A stretch of 64,000 nucleotides of DNA, taken from Coix lacryma-jobi var. lacryma-jobi (taxonomy: Eukaryota; Streptophyta; Magnoliopsida; Poales; Poaceae). Of the stretch, positions 1-11,949 are shown piece by piece. The stretch spans positions 143,909,705 to 143,973,704 of the forward strand of contig CM019824.1 of NCBI GenBank assembly GCA_009763385.1. The letters run 5' to 3'. A program made the position numbers and the translations under genes. Under the pieces are notes generated by a model. The model saw nothing but the letters and a program-made list of their open reading frames with translations. It made no database searches and had not been told where the DNA came from. Position 1 is the first letter of the stretch, and each line of letters begins with the position of its first letter.

Positions 1-1890
1 AATGTACTTGCAGTTCAAACTTGAGTTTCTTCAATTTAATAAATAGGAAATAGTGGAAATATTGGTTTTGTTTTATGTGGTATTTAAGTGTTTTTCCTCA
101 ATGTCAAAAGTGGTTCAACAAGTTGGTTTTGTTGGTTTGCAAGAGATGATGCGTTTCATACCAACATGTTGCACCTCACATTATTTAATTATGTACCGCA
201 TTGCAAATAGGATCGACAGCCCCGAAGCCCAACCAGGAGCCGGAAGCAAACGACGAGCAGGAGATACCGGAGCTGCCCAGGACCGAGGAAGTCGACACCG
301 AGCCGGAAACTAACCTGCCTGAGTGCCCCGCTCACGAGGCCTCAGTCTTTTCGCAAGGCAAGCCCTGGAGCATCCTTAAGTCTCCCAGTTTTTATAATTA
401 ATTTACTTGAGTATTTTTTTTATTGTGATGCATTAGGTATAGGAGTTGATTGAATCCTACCTGCTGCATTACCCTTCCTTGAATATTGTTTATACCTGCC
501 TTGTTATCCTGTTCCTTATTTATAATGTAGAATTGCTTAGTTGCTTAATAAAAGTGGTAGTTAAGGATGTTTCCGTAATACCCCTGGTGGGTATTTACCG
601 GATCACGGTTGGCTATATTTGCTATCATGGAAAAGAACCGAGTAGTAATGAAATACGGTCAACTGGAAGGCAAGGCACAAGTTTGGAAACTTGGGGCAGT
701 CCATCCGTTGGATCGTGTAGGTTTGTATCGATGTTGGCCCTCATTCATTTTTGAACGCGCCCTTTTACTTAGAGATATGTCGGTGCTGTAATCATCGACC
801 CCAAAGCCGGTTAGAAGCTGTTCGGGCCGGTTTCGACCCGTGTCATGCCCTCTAGTATGGAAATGCGATCTGGCGTGGGAGGCCATCGCTAGGTTCCAAT
901 TGGGCGGTCCGTGCTTCAACCGCGATGATTACCACCACGAACAAGCATCGAGCGGTTACCCAATGCATGGACCCGACGGGGAAAGTGTGAGTTGGTATTA
1001 AAGGTTTATCACCAGCTGGTTTGGAATTCGATTCGAGTCGCCGTCTCCCTCGGTTAGTGGGAAACTATGGCGAGCTTCACCACGATACAACTCCATGAGA
1101 TGTTTTAAAGGTTCAACGAAAATATGAATAAGTCAACTGGATATGGTTATAATATTTGCTTGTTAGACTCAAGTGGATGTATTAGTTCAGGTGCAAAACC
1201 TAGATAAAGGGGTAGGTCTAAAAATTGACAGCTCATCCATATTACTAATTAATCCTTCTCTTAATGCTGAGCTTTTCGCAACTAAAGATCCCAGCTCCAC
1301 CAAAAGCCTTGCATATCCTTGGTGTCTTTATTTTCAGTTGGACGGGTAAGTCTAGCTGAGTACATTCTCGTACTCAGGGTTTATCCCGTTTGTTGCAGAT
1401 GGCCAGGTGTACTATGGATATTGTAAGCATTGCCTCTACCCGGTGGAGGGTGATGAGGAGTAGGCCCAGGGCAGGGTCGTCAAGAAGCTTTCCCCTCTCT
1501 TTTGCCGGACTGAGACTCCTTGTGGCACACTATCTGAAAAAGGAGGAATGAGTTGTGTGGGGTTAAGTTATCAAACAATGTTTTATTTGGACCACATGTG
1601 TAGTGGTCATGTTTCAAAACTGTTTTAAGCTTCCGCACTTTTAAAAACTCAGTATTGTAATAGCTCTGTTTTAATGTCGCACTCTGATGTTTAAATTCGG
1701 TTTCGTTTATCTGTGATGTTTCCTTTCGAATGTAATACTTGAACGATGCGATCCTGTATGATGTACGATGTTTGAAATCCTTCGAGATTTCCGGACTACC
1801 GGGGTTATATGGATTCAAGTGCGGGTCGACGTCAGACGAATTTGACTAAGACGATACTTGAGTTCTTATAATCAGGACGGTTCCACGACA
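1..1890 (+). mobile_element. 3' part of a large Ty3-type LTR (family K), entering from the left edge
   Basis: No gene is supported here. The stretch aligns by eye with the reverse complement of the LTR at 23022-27039: both have an acidic/proline-rich coding-like patch followed by GCAAGCCC, then a GCATTAGGT segment, the 'starting TACTCAGGGTTT' block near 1372, and a terminal CTTATAATC...GGTTCCACGACA. The LTR ends with CA at 1890, and at 1891 the minus-strand copia pol frame of element A begins exactly, so this LTR (solo or part of a full element) is inserted in that pol gene. The start lies outside the window, so length, target duplication and whether an internal region exists cannot be seen. 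The short frames at 201-401 and 446-754 lie inside the LTR and are not called as genes. Confidence 0.75.
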
Positions 1891-3372
1891 ATCTTGAGAA
1901 CCACTAGAGCTTGCAATATCATTGTCATGCATGGTTGGAGGAGAGAGCACTTGATCTTTGTCATCTTCAATGTCAATCACTTGCTTTGGCCTAATATCAC
2001 CAATGTCCATGTTCTTCATAGCTTCCACCTATTGTGTTCCTCTCACATCATCTAAATTGTCTTGTTCTTCATGAGAACCATTGGTTTCATCAAACTCAAC
2101 ATCATGGATTTCTTCAACTATTCTTGATGTGTTGTTCCACACTCTATATGCCTTGCTTGTAGTGGAGTAACCAAGTAGGAACCCTTCATCATATTTCTTT
2201 TCAAACTTGCCAAGTCTTGTGCCCTTCTTCAATATATAGCACTTGCACCCAAAGACCCGGAAATATGCAATGTTGGGCTTTCTATCATTGAGGAGCTCAT
2301 ATGGTGCCTTCTTCAATAGAGGGTGACAATAGAGCCGATTGCTATAATAGCATGCCGTGTTGATTGCTTCGGCCCAAAAGGAATCACTCACATTATATTC
2401 ACTAAGCACGGATCTTGACATATCAATGAGTGTCCTATTCTTCCTTTCAACTATCCCATTGGATTGAGGTGTATACTTGGTCGAGAATTGATGTTTGATT
2501 CCAAATTCATCACAAAGCTCATCAACTCTTGTGTTTCTAAACTCACTTCCATTGTCACTTCTCACCTTTTTGATTCTTCTATCAAACTCATTTTGACTTC
2601 TCTTGACAAAGGTTTTGAATATGCCAAACACTTCACTCTTGTCAACGAGAAAGAAGACCCATGTGTATCTTGTATAGTCATCCACTATCACAAAGCCATA
2701 CTTGTTTCCCCCAATACTTGCATATGTAGTTGGTCCAAACAAGTCCATGTGCAGCAACTCAAGTGCATGTGTAGTGCTCATCATTCCTTTGTTGGGATGA
2801 GTGTTTCCAACTTGCTTTCCCATTTGGCATGCACTACAAAGCTTGTCCTTTTCAAAATGAACATCCTTAAGCCCTCTCACCATGTCATGCTTTACTAGCC
2901 TCTTTAGTTGCTTCATTCCAACATGTTCCAAGCGCCTATGCCATAGCTAACCCATACTTGATTTGGTGAATAAGCATGTTGTCAATTGAGCTTCACTTGC
3001 ATCAAAGTCCACCAAATAAAGGTTCTCATATCTAAATCCTTTGAAGACCAAATCACTTCCATCAACACTCACTATCTCCACATCATCAACCCCAAATATG
3101 CATTTGAAACCCAAGTAACACAATTGTGCCACGAATAGTAAGTTGAAGTTGAGAGATTCCACCAATAGCACATTGGAGATGCTCAAGTAATTGGATATGG
3201 CAATCTTGCCCAAGCCTTTGACCTTGCCTTTATTGTTATCACCAAATGTGATAGCATCCGCATGATCATTGCCACTAGTGTTGATTGATTTGAACATTCT
3301 ATCATCTCCGGTCATGTGTTGAGTGCACCCACTATCAAGCACCCAATGCCTTCCTCCCGCTTTATAGTTCAC
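1891..3372 (-). pseudogene. pol: Element A pol, 5' half: protease, GAG-pre-integrase and integrase
   Basis: One continuous minus-strand frame with two stop codons. Residues 10-20 carry the copia protease motif LDSGC; the GAG-pre-integrase segment follows with LWHRRLEH and a CSACQMGK cysteine pair; the integrase core has the D,D,E residues in HMDLFGP, RSDNGSEF and GIVERKNRTL, then the FWAEAINTACY and FRVFGCKCY blocks typical of copia integrases. The stop near 2946 (TGG to TAG is the simplest reading, within MG-LWH) separates protease from integrase; a second near 2029 (CAG to TAG) cuts the integrase C-terminus. The frame stays open up to 1891, where the Ty3-type LTR starts. RT and RNase H are absent from this side. 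The protease is in a different frame from gag. Confidence 0.85.
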
Positions 3373-3382
3373 CTAAAAGAGA

Positions 3383-5413
3383 TCAATTCTTTTTAGGTAC
3401 CCAAACCTTTTTGGGTCCTCCAAGGTTAGTTACCAAGGTCTTGGGCACCCAAATTGCCTTCTTCTTTGGGCCAACCATGGGTGCACCAATATACTTAGCC
3501 TTCACACCATTAGTGCCCTTTGTAAGCATATAACAAGAATCAAGTCTAATGGATGAAACATGAGCATTGTTCTTGTTCTTGTTCTTGTTAAAGCAATTTT
3601 GCTCTATATGCCCAGATTGCTTGCAACTATGGCAAAACCGACCATTGCTCTTCACAAAACAAGTCTTGTGAGGAGCAAAAGCCGCCTTGCCCTTCTTGGG
3701 GGTATAGCCAAGTCCCTCCTTGTTGAGTGGACACCTTTGGCTACCCAAGCACTTTAGCAAGCGGGCATCTCCACCATAGGCATTGCCTAAGGCATGAGTG
3801 AGCTCAACAACCTTGTTCTTAAGGTTCTCATTTTCTACCACTAATGATGAATCACAAATAGTAGAAGTAGGCATTTTAGTTGAGCTAGATGATGATGATG
3901 CATTTGTGGGAGCAACAATAATAGGAGCATAAAAAGATTCATCAAGAATATCACATGTTACTCCTATGTTGCATGTCTCTACAACATCCTCAATCTTACT
4001 TTGATCAAGGAGGGAGGAGTGGGCTTCCTTAAGCCTAGTGTGAGCTTGATCAAGCTTCTCATGAGCTTCCTCTAGCCTCTCATGAGTAGACTTGAGCTCA
4101 TCAAAGGATTGCTCAAGAGCCTTGTTGGCCTTGCGCAATTCTTTGCACTCCTTCCTCTTAGTCTCAATGTAAGAGTGAGCATCTTGTAGTATGCTCATGA
4201 GGTCCTCCTTTGAGTATTCCTCATCATCATCACTATCACTCTCATCGGATGATACCTTAGTGACCTTAGCCATGAAGCATGTCGATGGAGTGTTGAAGAT
4301 AGAAGGCTTGCTTGATATAGCAAGACTAGCCATAGCCTTCTTCTTGGCGGTCTTCCTCTCATCATCACTAGAATCATCATCATCGCTTGAGGAGGCATCA
4401 CTATCCCATGTCACAACATAGGAACCACCCTTCTTCTTTTCCTTCTTCTTCTCTTTCTTTTCCTTCTTTTCCTTCTTGTCTTTCTTCTTGCTCTTCTTAT
4501 GATCATCATCTTCATCACTAGAATATGGACAATCCGCAATGAAGTGATCCTTGCTCTTGCATCAATAACACCTTTTAGTTGTGCTTTTGATTCCATCTCT
4601 TCTCTTTCTTGTTCCATAGCCCTTCTTCTTCATAAACTTGCCAAATCTTTTGACAAATAGAGCCATTTCTTCTTCATCTATCTCACAACCACTTGAGCTT
4701 GCTTCATCATCACTTTCCTCCTTCTTTGCTTTGCCCTTGCTCTTGCTCTTGGAGGATGAAGCCTTGAATGCCATGGTTTTCTTCTTCTTCTCTTCCTCTT
4801 GGGCTCCCCCATCCCGTTCCACACGGTATGTGTCTTGTGTGACCACATCACCTAGTACTTGGTTTGGGGTTACCGTATCCAATCCTTCCCTCACTAGGAT
4901 AGTCACCAAAGTATCAAATCTTGGTGGCAAGCATCTCAAGAACTTGTGAGAAAAGTCCTTGTCCTCTACCTTCTCTCCCAAGGCCTTCAAGTCATTGATA
5001 ATGACTTGCAACCGGTGAAACATTTCCGGTATGCTTTCATCATCTTACATCTTGAACATGGCGAGCTTGTCCTTGAGAATGTATAGCTTGGCACCCTTGA
5101 CCGCTTTGGTGCCCTCATATGTTTCTTCTAATCTTTCCCATATTTCATTTGCTCTTTCAAGGTCCTTGATTTGCTCAAACACCTTTATGTAAAATGCTTC
5201 ATAAAATAAGTTGATTGCCACATCATTCCATTGAAGCTTCTCTTCTTCTCTTGGAGTGGTACTTGCGGGGTCAATTACCGCAAAATCATTCTCAATCACT
5301 TCCCAAATCTTTCTATTCATTCCTCTTGTGAATGCACACATCTTCCTCTTCCAACAATCAAAGTTGGTGCCGTCAAAATGTGGTGGCTTCTCCATATAGT
5401 TGATTTGAGCCAT
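3383..5413 (-). pseudogene. gag: Element A gag (capsid/nucleocapsid polyprotein), two stop codons
   Basis: Single minus-strand frame starting at ATG 5413 (MAQINYMEKPPHFDGTNF), broken by stops at about 5045 and 4562. The N-terminal part (about residues 1-200) is the copia gag_2/UBN2 type with FDGTNFDCWKRKM. A CCHC zinc knuckle (CY-x-CKSKDHFIADC) follows; the second stop falls inside it, between the first two cysteines. Then come a strongly basic run (about 4500-4430), an acidic Ser/Asp tract, a coiled-coil stretch with ELKSTHERLEEAHEKLDQ heptads, and a second knuckle-like CHSCKQSGHIEQNC. It ends with WVPKKN and a stop just before the protease frame. Gag would form the cytoplasmic particle that packages the element RNA; this copy cannot make a full product. 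Confidence 0.85.
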
Positions 5414-5455
5414 TGTAACACCGGAGGATGTTAAGCCTCAAACGAACGGTGACCA

Positions 5456-5469
5456 CGGCTCCGATACCA
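5456..5469 (-). other. Element A primer-binding site
   Basis: Minus strand reads TGGTATCGGAGCCG three bases from the LTR end. TGGTATC(A/G)GAGC is the usual plant copia primer site complementary to the 3' end of initiator methionine tRNA; it fixes the end of the LTR and the direction of the element. Confidence 0.85.
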
Positions 5470-6496
5470 CTTGAAAGGACCAAATTGGCTAGAGGGGGGT
5501 GAGTAGCCTAATTAAAAATCTACAAAATTACTTAGGCAAACACTATTAGTATAACAAATGGCGAAGCTTTTTGCGCTAGCCTAATAGTGTGTTGCAAGCC
5601 ACCTATCCAACAATTCTACCTAATATTTCTATGTCACACAATCAACTAGAGCTAATATCAAATGCGGAATAAAACTATCTAGCTCTAGTACAAGTATGAT
5701 ATACAAAAAGTATATGAGACAAGTGTGTGCAATAGATACACTAAGCAAGCTAATCACAACTAGCTACACAAGGAATAGAACAAGAGATATACAACAAGAG
5801 ATAGTATCTATATGAATGGAATTGCTCAAAGTAAATACACAAAGTAAATGAGCTAGATAGAAGTGGTTTCACTGAGCCTTCGAGATCGTCTAGTAGGGAG
5901 CCAATCACCAGTGAAATTCGCCAATCACCAAGAATGTGAATATGAAGACCAATCACCAAGATGTGGAATCAATCACAATAAGCACACGGGACACCAAGAT
6001 TTATCCCGAGGTTCACATGCTTGCCGGCACGCTACTCCCCGTTGTGTCGACCAACACTAGGTGACTCGGTGACTAATCGGCGCAAAGCCAAGCTCACAAA
6101 GAGTGCCACAAGAATCTACCGCTAGTGAGGTAGCTCAATGACACGAGCAATCCACTAAGGATGCCTCTTGCCGCTCCGGCGAGGTGAGGCTCCAAAACCT
6201 CTCACAATCAGAATCGCTGGCGGCCAAGAACAATCACCAATCTTGCCAACAACCACCTCAACACCTCCAAGCCGTCTAGGCACCGACAAATGCCAAGAGT
6301 AACAAGAAAACTCAATGCCGATGCAAAGAACTAGTGCCACTAGATTGAACTCTTTCAAATCACGCACTAGATCACTCAATCTCACTTGGTTTGATCAAAT
6401 CAACTTGGGAGATGAGTTGGGAGGCTTGCCAAAGCTCACTAGAATGCTTAGGAATCAAAATGTGCAAGAGAGAAGCCAAGTGAGCCGGCCAAGCCC

Positions 6497-6506
6497 CTTA
6501 AATAGG
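6497..6506 (-). promoter_or_regulatory. TATA-like box in the element A LTR
   Basis: Minus strand reads CTATTTAAGG inside a GC-rich setting, downstream (in element sense) of the palindrome array. Position within the LTR suits a U3/R promoter. Assigned on sequence only. Confidence 0.35.
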
Positions 6507-6713
6507 CCACTCAAGTCGGCCTAGCCGTTGGGCTGAAATCGAGACCATCGGACGCTCCGATGCGCGACCATCGGACGCTGCACCAGCGTCCGTTGCTCAA
6601 AATAGAGCCACGTGTCTCCCCAATATGAATACAGGCCGCCCGATCCCAACGGTCATATCCCTTCGCGCCACAGTTAAAGTGACATCGGACGCGCCGATGC
6701 CAGGCATCGGACG

Positions 6714-8475
6714 CACTACTACAACACAGGGCTATAGTAACACCAACTTGTGTTACTGTATGTTGGAAAACATGTTACTAGCTCTCTTAGTAACATATTT
6801 TTGTTTGTGTTCCAATTGGCCATGTTACTATAGAGTGGTTTATTGTAACATATTTACTTGTCTATAGGAACATTTTTTTGTGTTACAATGATTTTTGTTG
6901 TAACACTTTTTTTTACTTTAGTAACACTTCACATTATGGTACGATACATGGTTTGTAACACATTTCTTTATCCATTAGATCACTTGCTAAGTGTTACAAT
7001 AATTCTTTGTTGTAACACTCTTATTAGTTCTAGTAACACATCTACATTAAGGTAGAGCACAATATGGGACATAGGAACACATTTTGTCATAGAATATTCG
7101 ACAAAATCCGAACAATAAAATCAAAAAATTAGGAAAAAATATTTTATCATAGGTGGGGCCCACCAACCAGCCACACCACCCCATCTCTACTCTCAGAACA
7201 TTTTTCATGATTTTTCACACTTTGCATCAACCAAGATTCGAACCAGTGACCTCTCACACGCATATGCATAACCTCCACTACCACTCCACCCTTTTGTCAC
7301 TTGTGTCTATATTCTATTTCAGTTACCCTCATATTATACTAAACCGTGTGTAATTTGCTTCTTTAAGGCTCTAAACAAATTCAAATCAAAAAGTTGTTAA
7401 CTATAATGTTTCATAACTTTTTGAGATCTACACTTTTTGTTTAGGAAGTTTCTCTATCCAAGATCATTTACAAAATTTGAATTTCAAATTTTAGAAATTT
7501 CAAATGTAGTTATCATTAACAAGATGATTTCAAATTAAAACGTTATCAACTACAAAATTTCATAACTTTTCAACGTTTTTCCATCTGAGGTATTTTCAAA
7601 ACTCGAATCTTGAATTTTTTAAATTCAAATATAGTTTTGCATGATAATATGATTCAAATTAAAAAGTTGGCAACTACAAAGTTTCATAACTTTTCAAGAT
7701 CTACAAGTTTCATTTTGGTCATTTCTCCATCCAAGGTCTTTTGAAAACTTCAAATTTTAAATTTTTAAAATTCAGACGCAGTTTTTGCATCACAAGATGA
7801 CTTCAAATTAAAAATTTATCAACTATAAACTTTTTTGATGTCGACCAAAAAGAGAAAATTCTTGATGAACCCATACAGCGGTAGGTCAGTGTGTTCATAC
7901 AACAAAGTAGAAAATATCTATATTAATTCCATTTAATTTTATATTTTTGTATTTTATTTTTTCTTCTCCATTGTATTTGTTCTTCTTATAATATAGCTCT
8001 GTCTAATGCGTCTCTTGATCTCGGCCTAATAAATTAACAACAAGCTCTAGCATCGAAATGACCTTTTGAATCGGCTACTCAATGCTAATGGTTCTCATGT
8101 AATGACCATGATGTGATTACCTAACAGCCTTGATGATAGCTATATGTGATGTGTTGTCTATAAATAGGAAGGTCTACATGTATTTTCTTTTGTAACACTT
8201 GAACTGAAATATTATTTTGTGTTACTAGAGGCATATATTTGTAACACATTTTATATGTGTTCCACTTATGTGTTACAACATAGTTTACTTTTGTAACATT
8301 TTTCTTGTAACACTAAATTTGTGTTACTATAATTGTTGTTAGTAACACCTTTTTTTAAAGAGTATTTTGTGTTACAGCCAAAGTCTGTAACACACTATTT
8401 TATGTTACTATGAAATTTTACTGGAACACATTAATGTACATAAAAGTGTTACAATATCCCTATTGTGTAGTAGTG
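6714..8475. mobile_element. Non-autonomous CACTA DNA transposon, 1762 bp
   Basis: The ends are CACTACTACA at 6714 and TGTAGTAGTG at 8475, with imperfect terminal inverted repeats of about 30 bp (about 24 matches). It is flanked by the 3-bp duplication ACG at 6711-6713 and 8476-8478, as expected for CACTA (En/Spm-type) elements. Both subterminal regions are crowded with TGTTACTA/TTGTAACAC motifs in both orientations (about 6725-7060 and 8190-8460), the usual transposase-binding architecture. There is no convincing transposase frame, so movement would depend on a related autonomous element. It interrupts the 5' LTR of element A, and removing it restores a palindrome there. Confidence 0.92.
7388..7830. 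repeat. Tandem repeats of about 125-150 bp in the CACTA core
   Basis: Three imperfect AT-rich units start at 7388, 7537 and 7661, with a fourth partial unit from 7809. Each begins AAAA(A/C)GTT..CAACTA and contains TTTCATAACTTTT, then TTCAAATT at its end. No coding potential. Such internal arrays are common in grass CACTA derivatives. Confidence 0.75.
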
Positions 8476-9417
8476 ACGCTCCGATGCCACTGCTCGATTC
8501 AGCTCTTTTCTGCGTCACATCGGACGCGCCGGAACGTTAGCATCGGACGCTCAACCCCTGTGTCCGATGACACAACAGAAAGGTTCCAGAGAGGGCCAAA
8601 TCACATCGGACGCGTCTGATGGATCCGCATCGGACGCAGGCCAGCATCCGATGCTCCCTGGAAAACTAGCTCGCGCCACGTCATTACCATCGGACTCTGC
8701 AACAGTGTTTCCTCAGCGTCCGTTGCTAGCGTCCGATGCTCCTTCAACTTCTGACAGAAACTAGGGTTAACCATCGGACGCGTCCGATGCTCCTTGGACC
8801 AGCGTTCGATGCTTCTGAAAGCACTACTTCTCTTCTGAAAAACGCTGAATCCTGCCTCGCAAGCTCGGCAGGAGGGAGAAGGACTATACACTAGTCTCTC
8901 CCACTTCTCCACAACTCCTTAACACCCCTTTATCCCAAAAGTGCCAACACCACCAAGTGTACATCATCATATGCAAGTGTGTTAGCATTTTGCAAAGCAT
9001 TTTCCAAAGGGTTTTGTTAGTCACTTACTAGGTCTATAGCATCGATATGTTAGAGAACACCTAGTGGCACTTGAACACCGCATAAGCCGTGAATAATCTC
9101 CTCTTAATAGTACGGCTATCTATCCTAAATGTGATCACACTCGCTAAGTGTCTTGATCACTAAAACAAAGATCCCTATAGGTTATACCTTTGCCTTCGGG
9201 CCTCTTTGCTCCATCTCTTCTCTTCTTCGTTTCACCAATGGTAGAGCACTTGGTTTCTTGAGTGCTTGTGGCCATCACAATCCTCCATGGTTGCCACCTT
9301 GCTAACTCCACCACTTGGCTTGGTCACAATCCTTTCTTATAAGCTACACACATGCTTAGCAATAGGATTAGACCAAATAGGTTTCATCAATTAGCCAAAA
9401 CCAAACTAGGGCTTTCA

Positions 9418-10612
9418 GCTGTGTTGTGCTGCGCCGCGCACTAGCCCTAGCTGTGCTGCGCCCATGGCTCCCAACCTCCCCCCCGTCTTCCCCCAAATCT
9501 GGGGTTGAGCAAGAGGAGCAGGCTCGTCTCGCCAAGGAGAAGGCAGCAGCTGCCGCCGCCGACCTTCTGGAACAACAGCGCCAGGCTGCCCTAGCCCGTG
9601 CTGCCCAGGCCGAGGAGGAGGCCGCAGCTGCCACCAAGGAGCGTGATGCCGCCGCTGCTCGTGCCAGCGATGCCCTAGCACGCGCAGCTAAGGAACGTGC
9701 TGCTGCTGCAGCCGCTGTTCCTCACAGCTCTTCGTCCAGCACCTCCTCGCCGCCTGCCACCGATCTCGCCTCGGCCATGCTCCTCCATGAGGCCATGGCT
9801 CTCTTGCAACTCCACGCCCAGGTCGTCGCCACCAACAACATCCGGACCTTGGTCTCCATCATCCTCGACGTTGACTCCGACAACTTCGCTCGCTGGCGTG
9901 ACCAGTTCCTCCACACCCTCGGCAAATTCTCCTTGGAGGACCATGTCTGCCACACGCCTCCTGATCCCATCTCTCCCGATTGGGCTCGGATGGATTGCGT
10001 GGTCAAGTCCTGGATCATCGGGACTCTCACTAACGACCTCGCTGAGATCATCTCTGCACAGGGCTCCACTGCCCGCGACTCCTGGATCGTCGTCGAGTCA
10101 CAATTCCTCAGCAATCGGGAGGCCCGTGCTATTCACCTAGAGACGAGGTTTCGCAACTTCATTCAGGGAGGCCTCTGCATCACAGACTACTGTTGTCACC
10201 TCAAGAAGATGGTCGATGATCTTGATGAGGCCGCGACCCTTGTTGCTGCCGCGGGCATGCCTCGCGCTGCCGTGGGCCCGGGCGGCGGCCATGGCCCCGG
10301 CGCGGGCGGCCCCCGCACGGGCGCGCCTGGCGGCTCCGGCGCGGCTGCGGGCGGCGGCCCGGCCGCGAGCGTGCTTGGCGGCCAGGGCGCAGGCGCTCTC
10401 CTCGGCGGCTAGGGCACGGGTGCGCTACTCCCCGGCGGCCCGAGCGTGGGCGGCGACCCGGCTCCCTCCCTCGCGCCCCTGCCCCCTCTACAGCATCCTC
10501 GCGGGCGCCGGCGCCTCCACCATGGGTTGGTGGCCAGTGCCCGAGGCGGTGTTTGCCATCGGCGCTACTCCATCCCCTCCATCGCCGCTTTCCCAACCTC
10601 CTCCAGTGGGTG
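9418..10612 (+). mobile_element. 5'-truncated copia fragment of another lineage (gag plus GC-rich tail)
   Basis: Sequence between the element A LTR and the start of LTR G. It holds a copia gag frame (next entry) followed by a very GC-rich Ala/Gly/Pro-coding stretch from about 10240 to 10610. No LTR, primer site or pol domain of its own is visible; the left end is cut by the insertion of element A and the right end by LTR G at 10613. Confidence 0.6.
9426..10412 (+). pseudogene. gag: Copia gag fragment (UBN2/gag_2 type), 5' end missing
   Basis: Open frame of 328 codons with no ATG at its left edge, because element A is inserted just upstream. An N-terminal Ala/Glu-rich coiled coil (EEQARLAKEKAAAAAADL) leads to a gag_2-like domain at about residues 135-270: DSDNFARWRDQFLHTL, KFSLEDHV, DCVVKSWIIGTL, SWIVVESQF and a final YCCHLKKMVDDL. 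This arrangement matches capsid domains of copia lineages other than Sireviruses. After about residue 270 the frame turns to low-complexity Ala/Gly and stops; the expected zinc knuckle and pol are absent. Probably a dead remnant. Confidence 0.65.
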
Positions 10613-11558
10613 TGAAAGTGCATGTTGCGCTTAAGTATGTTTTGGATGACTTGATGACATCATTGATTAAAGGTCTAATATGTTTACTAAGTGTGACACA
10701 AGAATTTGGTTATCTCACATGTGTTTGATTATATCGATTAAAGCCAAAGTGATGTATTGTTGTATGGTCAATATTGCTCAATCACAAGACAACAATGCAT
10801 ATGTGATTCATTCAAAGCTTATATGTTGTAAGATGATTATGGGTATATGACAAAGGCTCAAATGAGTAATTTAACGTAGGGTGTAACTTGATGAGCTTGA
10901 GAAGGTGAAGATAGCAAGGAAGAGTCTTTGAGGTACTAAGCAAGAGGAGAAGGACAAGCGCGGCTTGGGTCCGAGGAACCTAGCTAAGGTGAAGAAGAAA
11001 GTACTTGCATTGAGTCGAGGCATTAATCAAGCTTTGGTGGTTACATGTTATGGAAGATCAAACCCTTGTTGGAAGTGGTGATGAAAGTGACTTGATGCAT
11101 TGGGGTTTCTCACTATTTGATGAATGGAATCAAGTCACGCTCAAGATGGTTATGCTCAAGTGAAACATTCAAAGTTGGCATGATTGCAACCTCAAATAAT
11201 GAAGATTGTCAAAGATGGCAAATGGTGTCGATTGGAATCAACTCAAGTGGATCAAATTAGTTTTTTGTTTTGATCTTGAGTTCAAAAGGAATGTCATACT
11301 ATTAAGAGGATGCATCATGTTGATAGATGATTACACATAGGTGCTCAAATAACATCCTATGAAAGCTAGAGAGGAGAAGGGGCTTCTAACAGTTAGTGTG
11401 TAGAAACTACGCATACCGGACGTGTCCGGTATGAGCCGATTCACAGAAGGAGTTGTGGCCCAGCTGCAGCTGGTTTCAGGTCGAAAGTACCGACCCCCTG
11501 AAGTTCTGACATAAGTCGGAACTGCTGACTCAGTGATCAGGAATGTTGTGGTGCCTAG
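10613..11558 (+). repeat. 5' part of a copia LTR (family G), cut by element C
   Basis: Begins TGAAAGTGCATG after the GC-rich gag fragment and runs noncoding until element C starts at 11559. It contains one long palindrome at 11409-11428 (ATACCGGAC, GT, GTCCGGTAT). No primer site or polypurine tract is present. The other half of the LTR should lie right of element C but is missing, consistent with the deletion at 34672. Family assignment rests on LTR style only. Confidence 0.5.
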
Positions 11559-11949
11559 TGCGGATACATGGGTGTATGCCGGATCTTGAGATGATGAGTG
11601 ATTGTTAACTGGTTTGATGCGCATGTTCTTTGGCTTGTGTTGTGCAGGTGTCGAGCATGGAGACAGTGATCAAAGGCAAGGTGAAGGTCAAGTAGACACG
11701 TGTCGTGCCGATGAATCAGGAGCGGTGAACGGCGGACGTGAGGCTTGGACTGATGGATCGGTGGCCTGAGGATCAGCTGTGGTGGCTGACAGCCTAGGAC
11801 AGCGACGAGCAAAGACTTGCGGGGCATGGTGTTGCTCGGGTCGAGGACCTGGGGACACGTGTCGGTGGACGGTGTGCACGGGCGGTGCATCCCCTCTACG
11901 GCGTCGGTTTGGTGGTTGAGCCACAGAAAAACCACCAGATGGATGGTTT

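Larger units (their letters stand above)
1891..9417 (-). mobile_element. Element A: Ty1/copia Sirevirus-like retrotransposon (Opie/Ji type), 5' LTR plus gag and part of pol
   Basis: Read on the minus strand the order is LTR (9417-5472), primer site (5469-5456), gag (5413-3383), protease-integrase (3372-1891). The RT and RNase H half of pol and the 3' LTR are not in the window because a Ty3-type LTR interrupts pol at 1890/1891; they probably continue beyond the left edge. The lysine-rich gag with a CCHC knuckle, the style of protease start (WVLDSGCTQHMTG) and the LTR ends TGAAAG...CTTTCA fit Sirevirus-type copia elements of grasses. The first five bases past the LTR at 9418-9422 (GCTGT) would be its target duplication. 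Coding regions carry several stops, so it is not autonomous. Confidence 0.85.
5472..9417 (-). repeat. Element A 5' LTR (about 2.18 kb without the CACTA insertion)
   Basis: Bounded by TGAAAG at 5472 and CTTTCA at 9417 (read on plus). It abuts the primer site on one side and a foreign gag fragment on the other. Net length is 2184 bp once the CACTA element (6714-8475) is removed. It carries many copies of a CATCGGACG...CGTCCGATG palindrome (6545-6713 and 8478-8815) and, on the minus strand, a TATTTAAGG TATA-like box near 6497-6506. The 8940-9417 part contains the distal (5') end of the LTR. Confidence 0.85.

Noticed and set aside
9697..10623. Other frames over the gag fragment (9697-10140, 10216-10728, and minus-strand frames)
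   Set aside because: Shadows of the 9426-10412 gag frame and of GC-rich low-complexity sequence.
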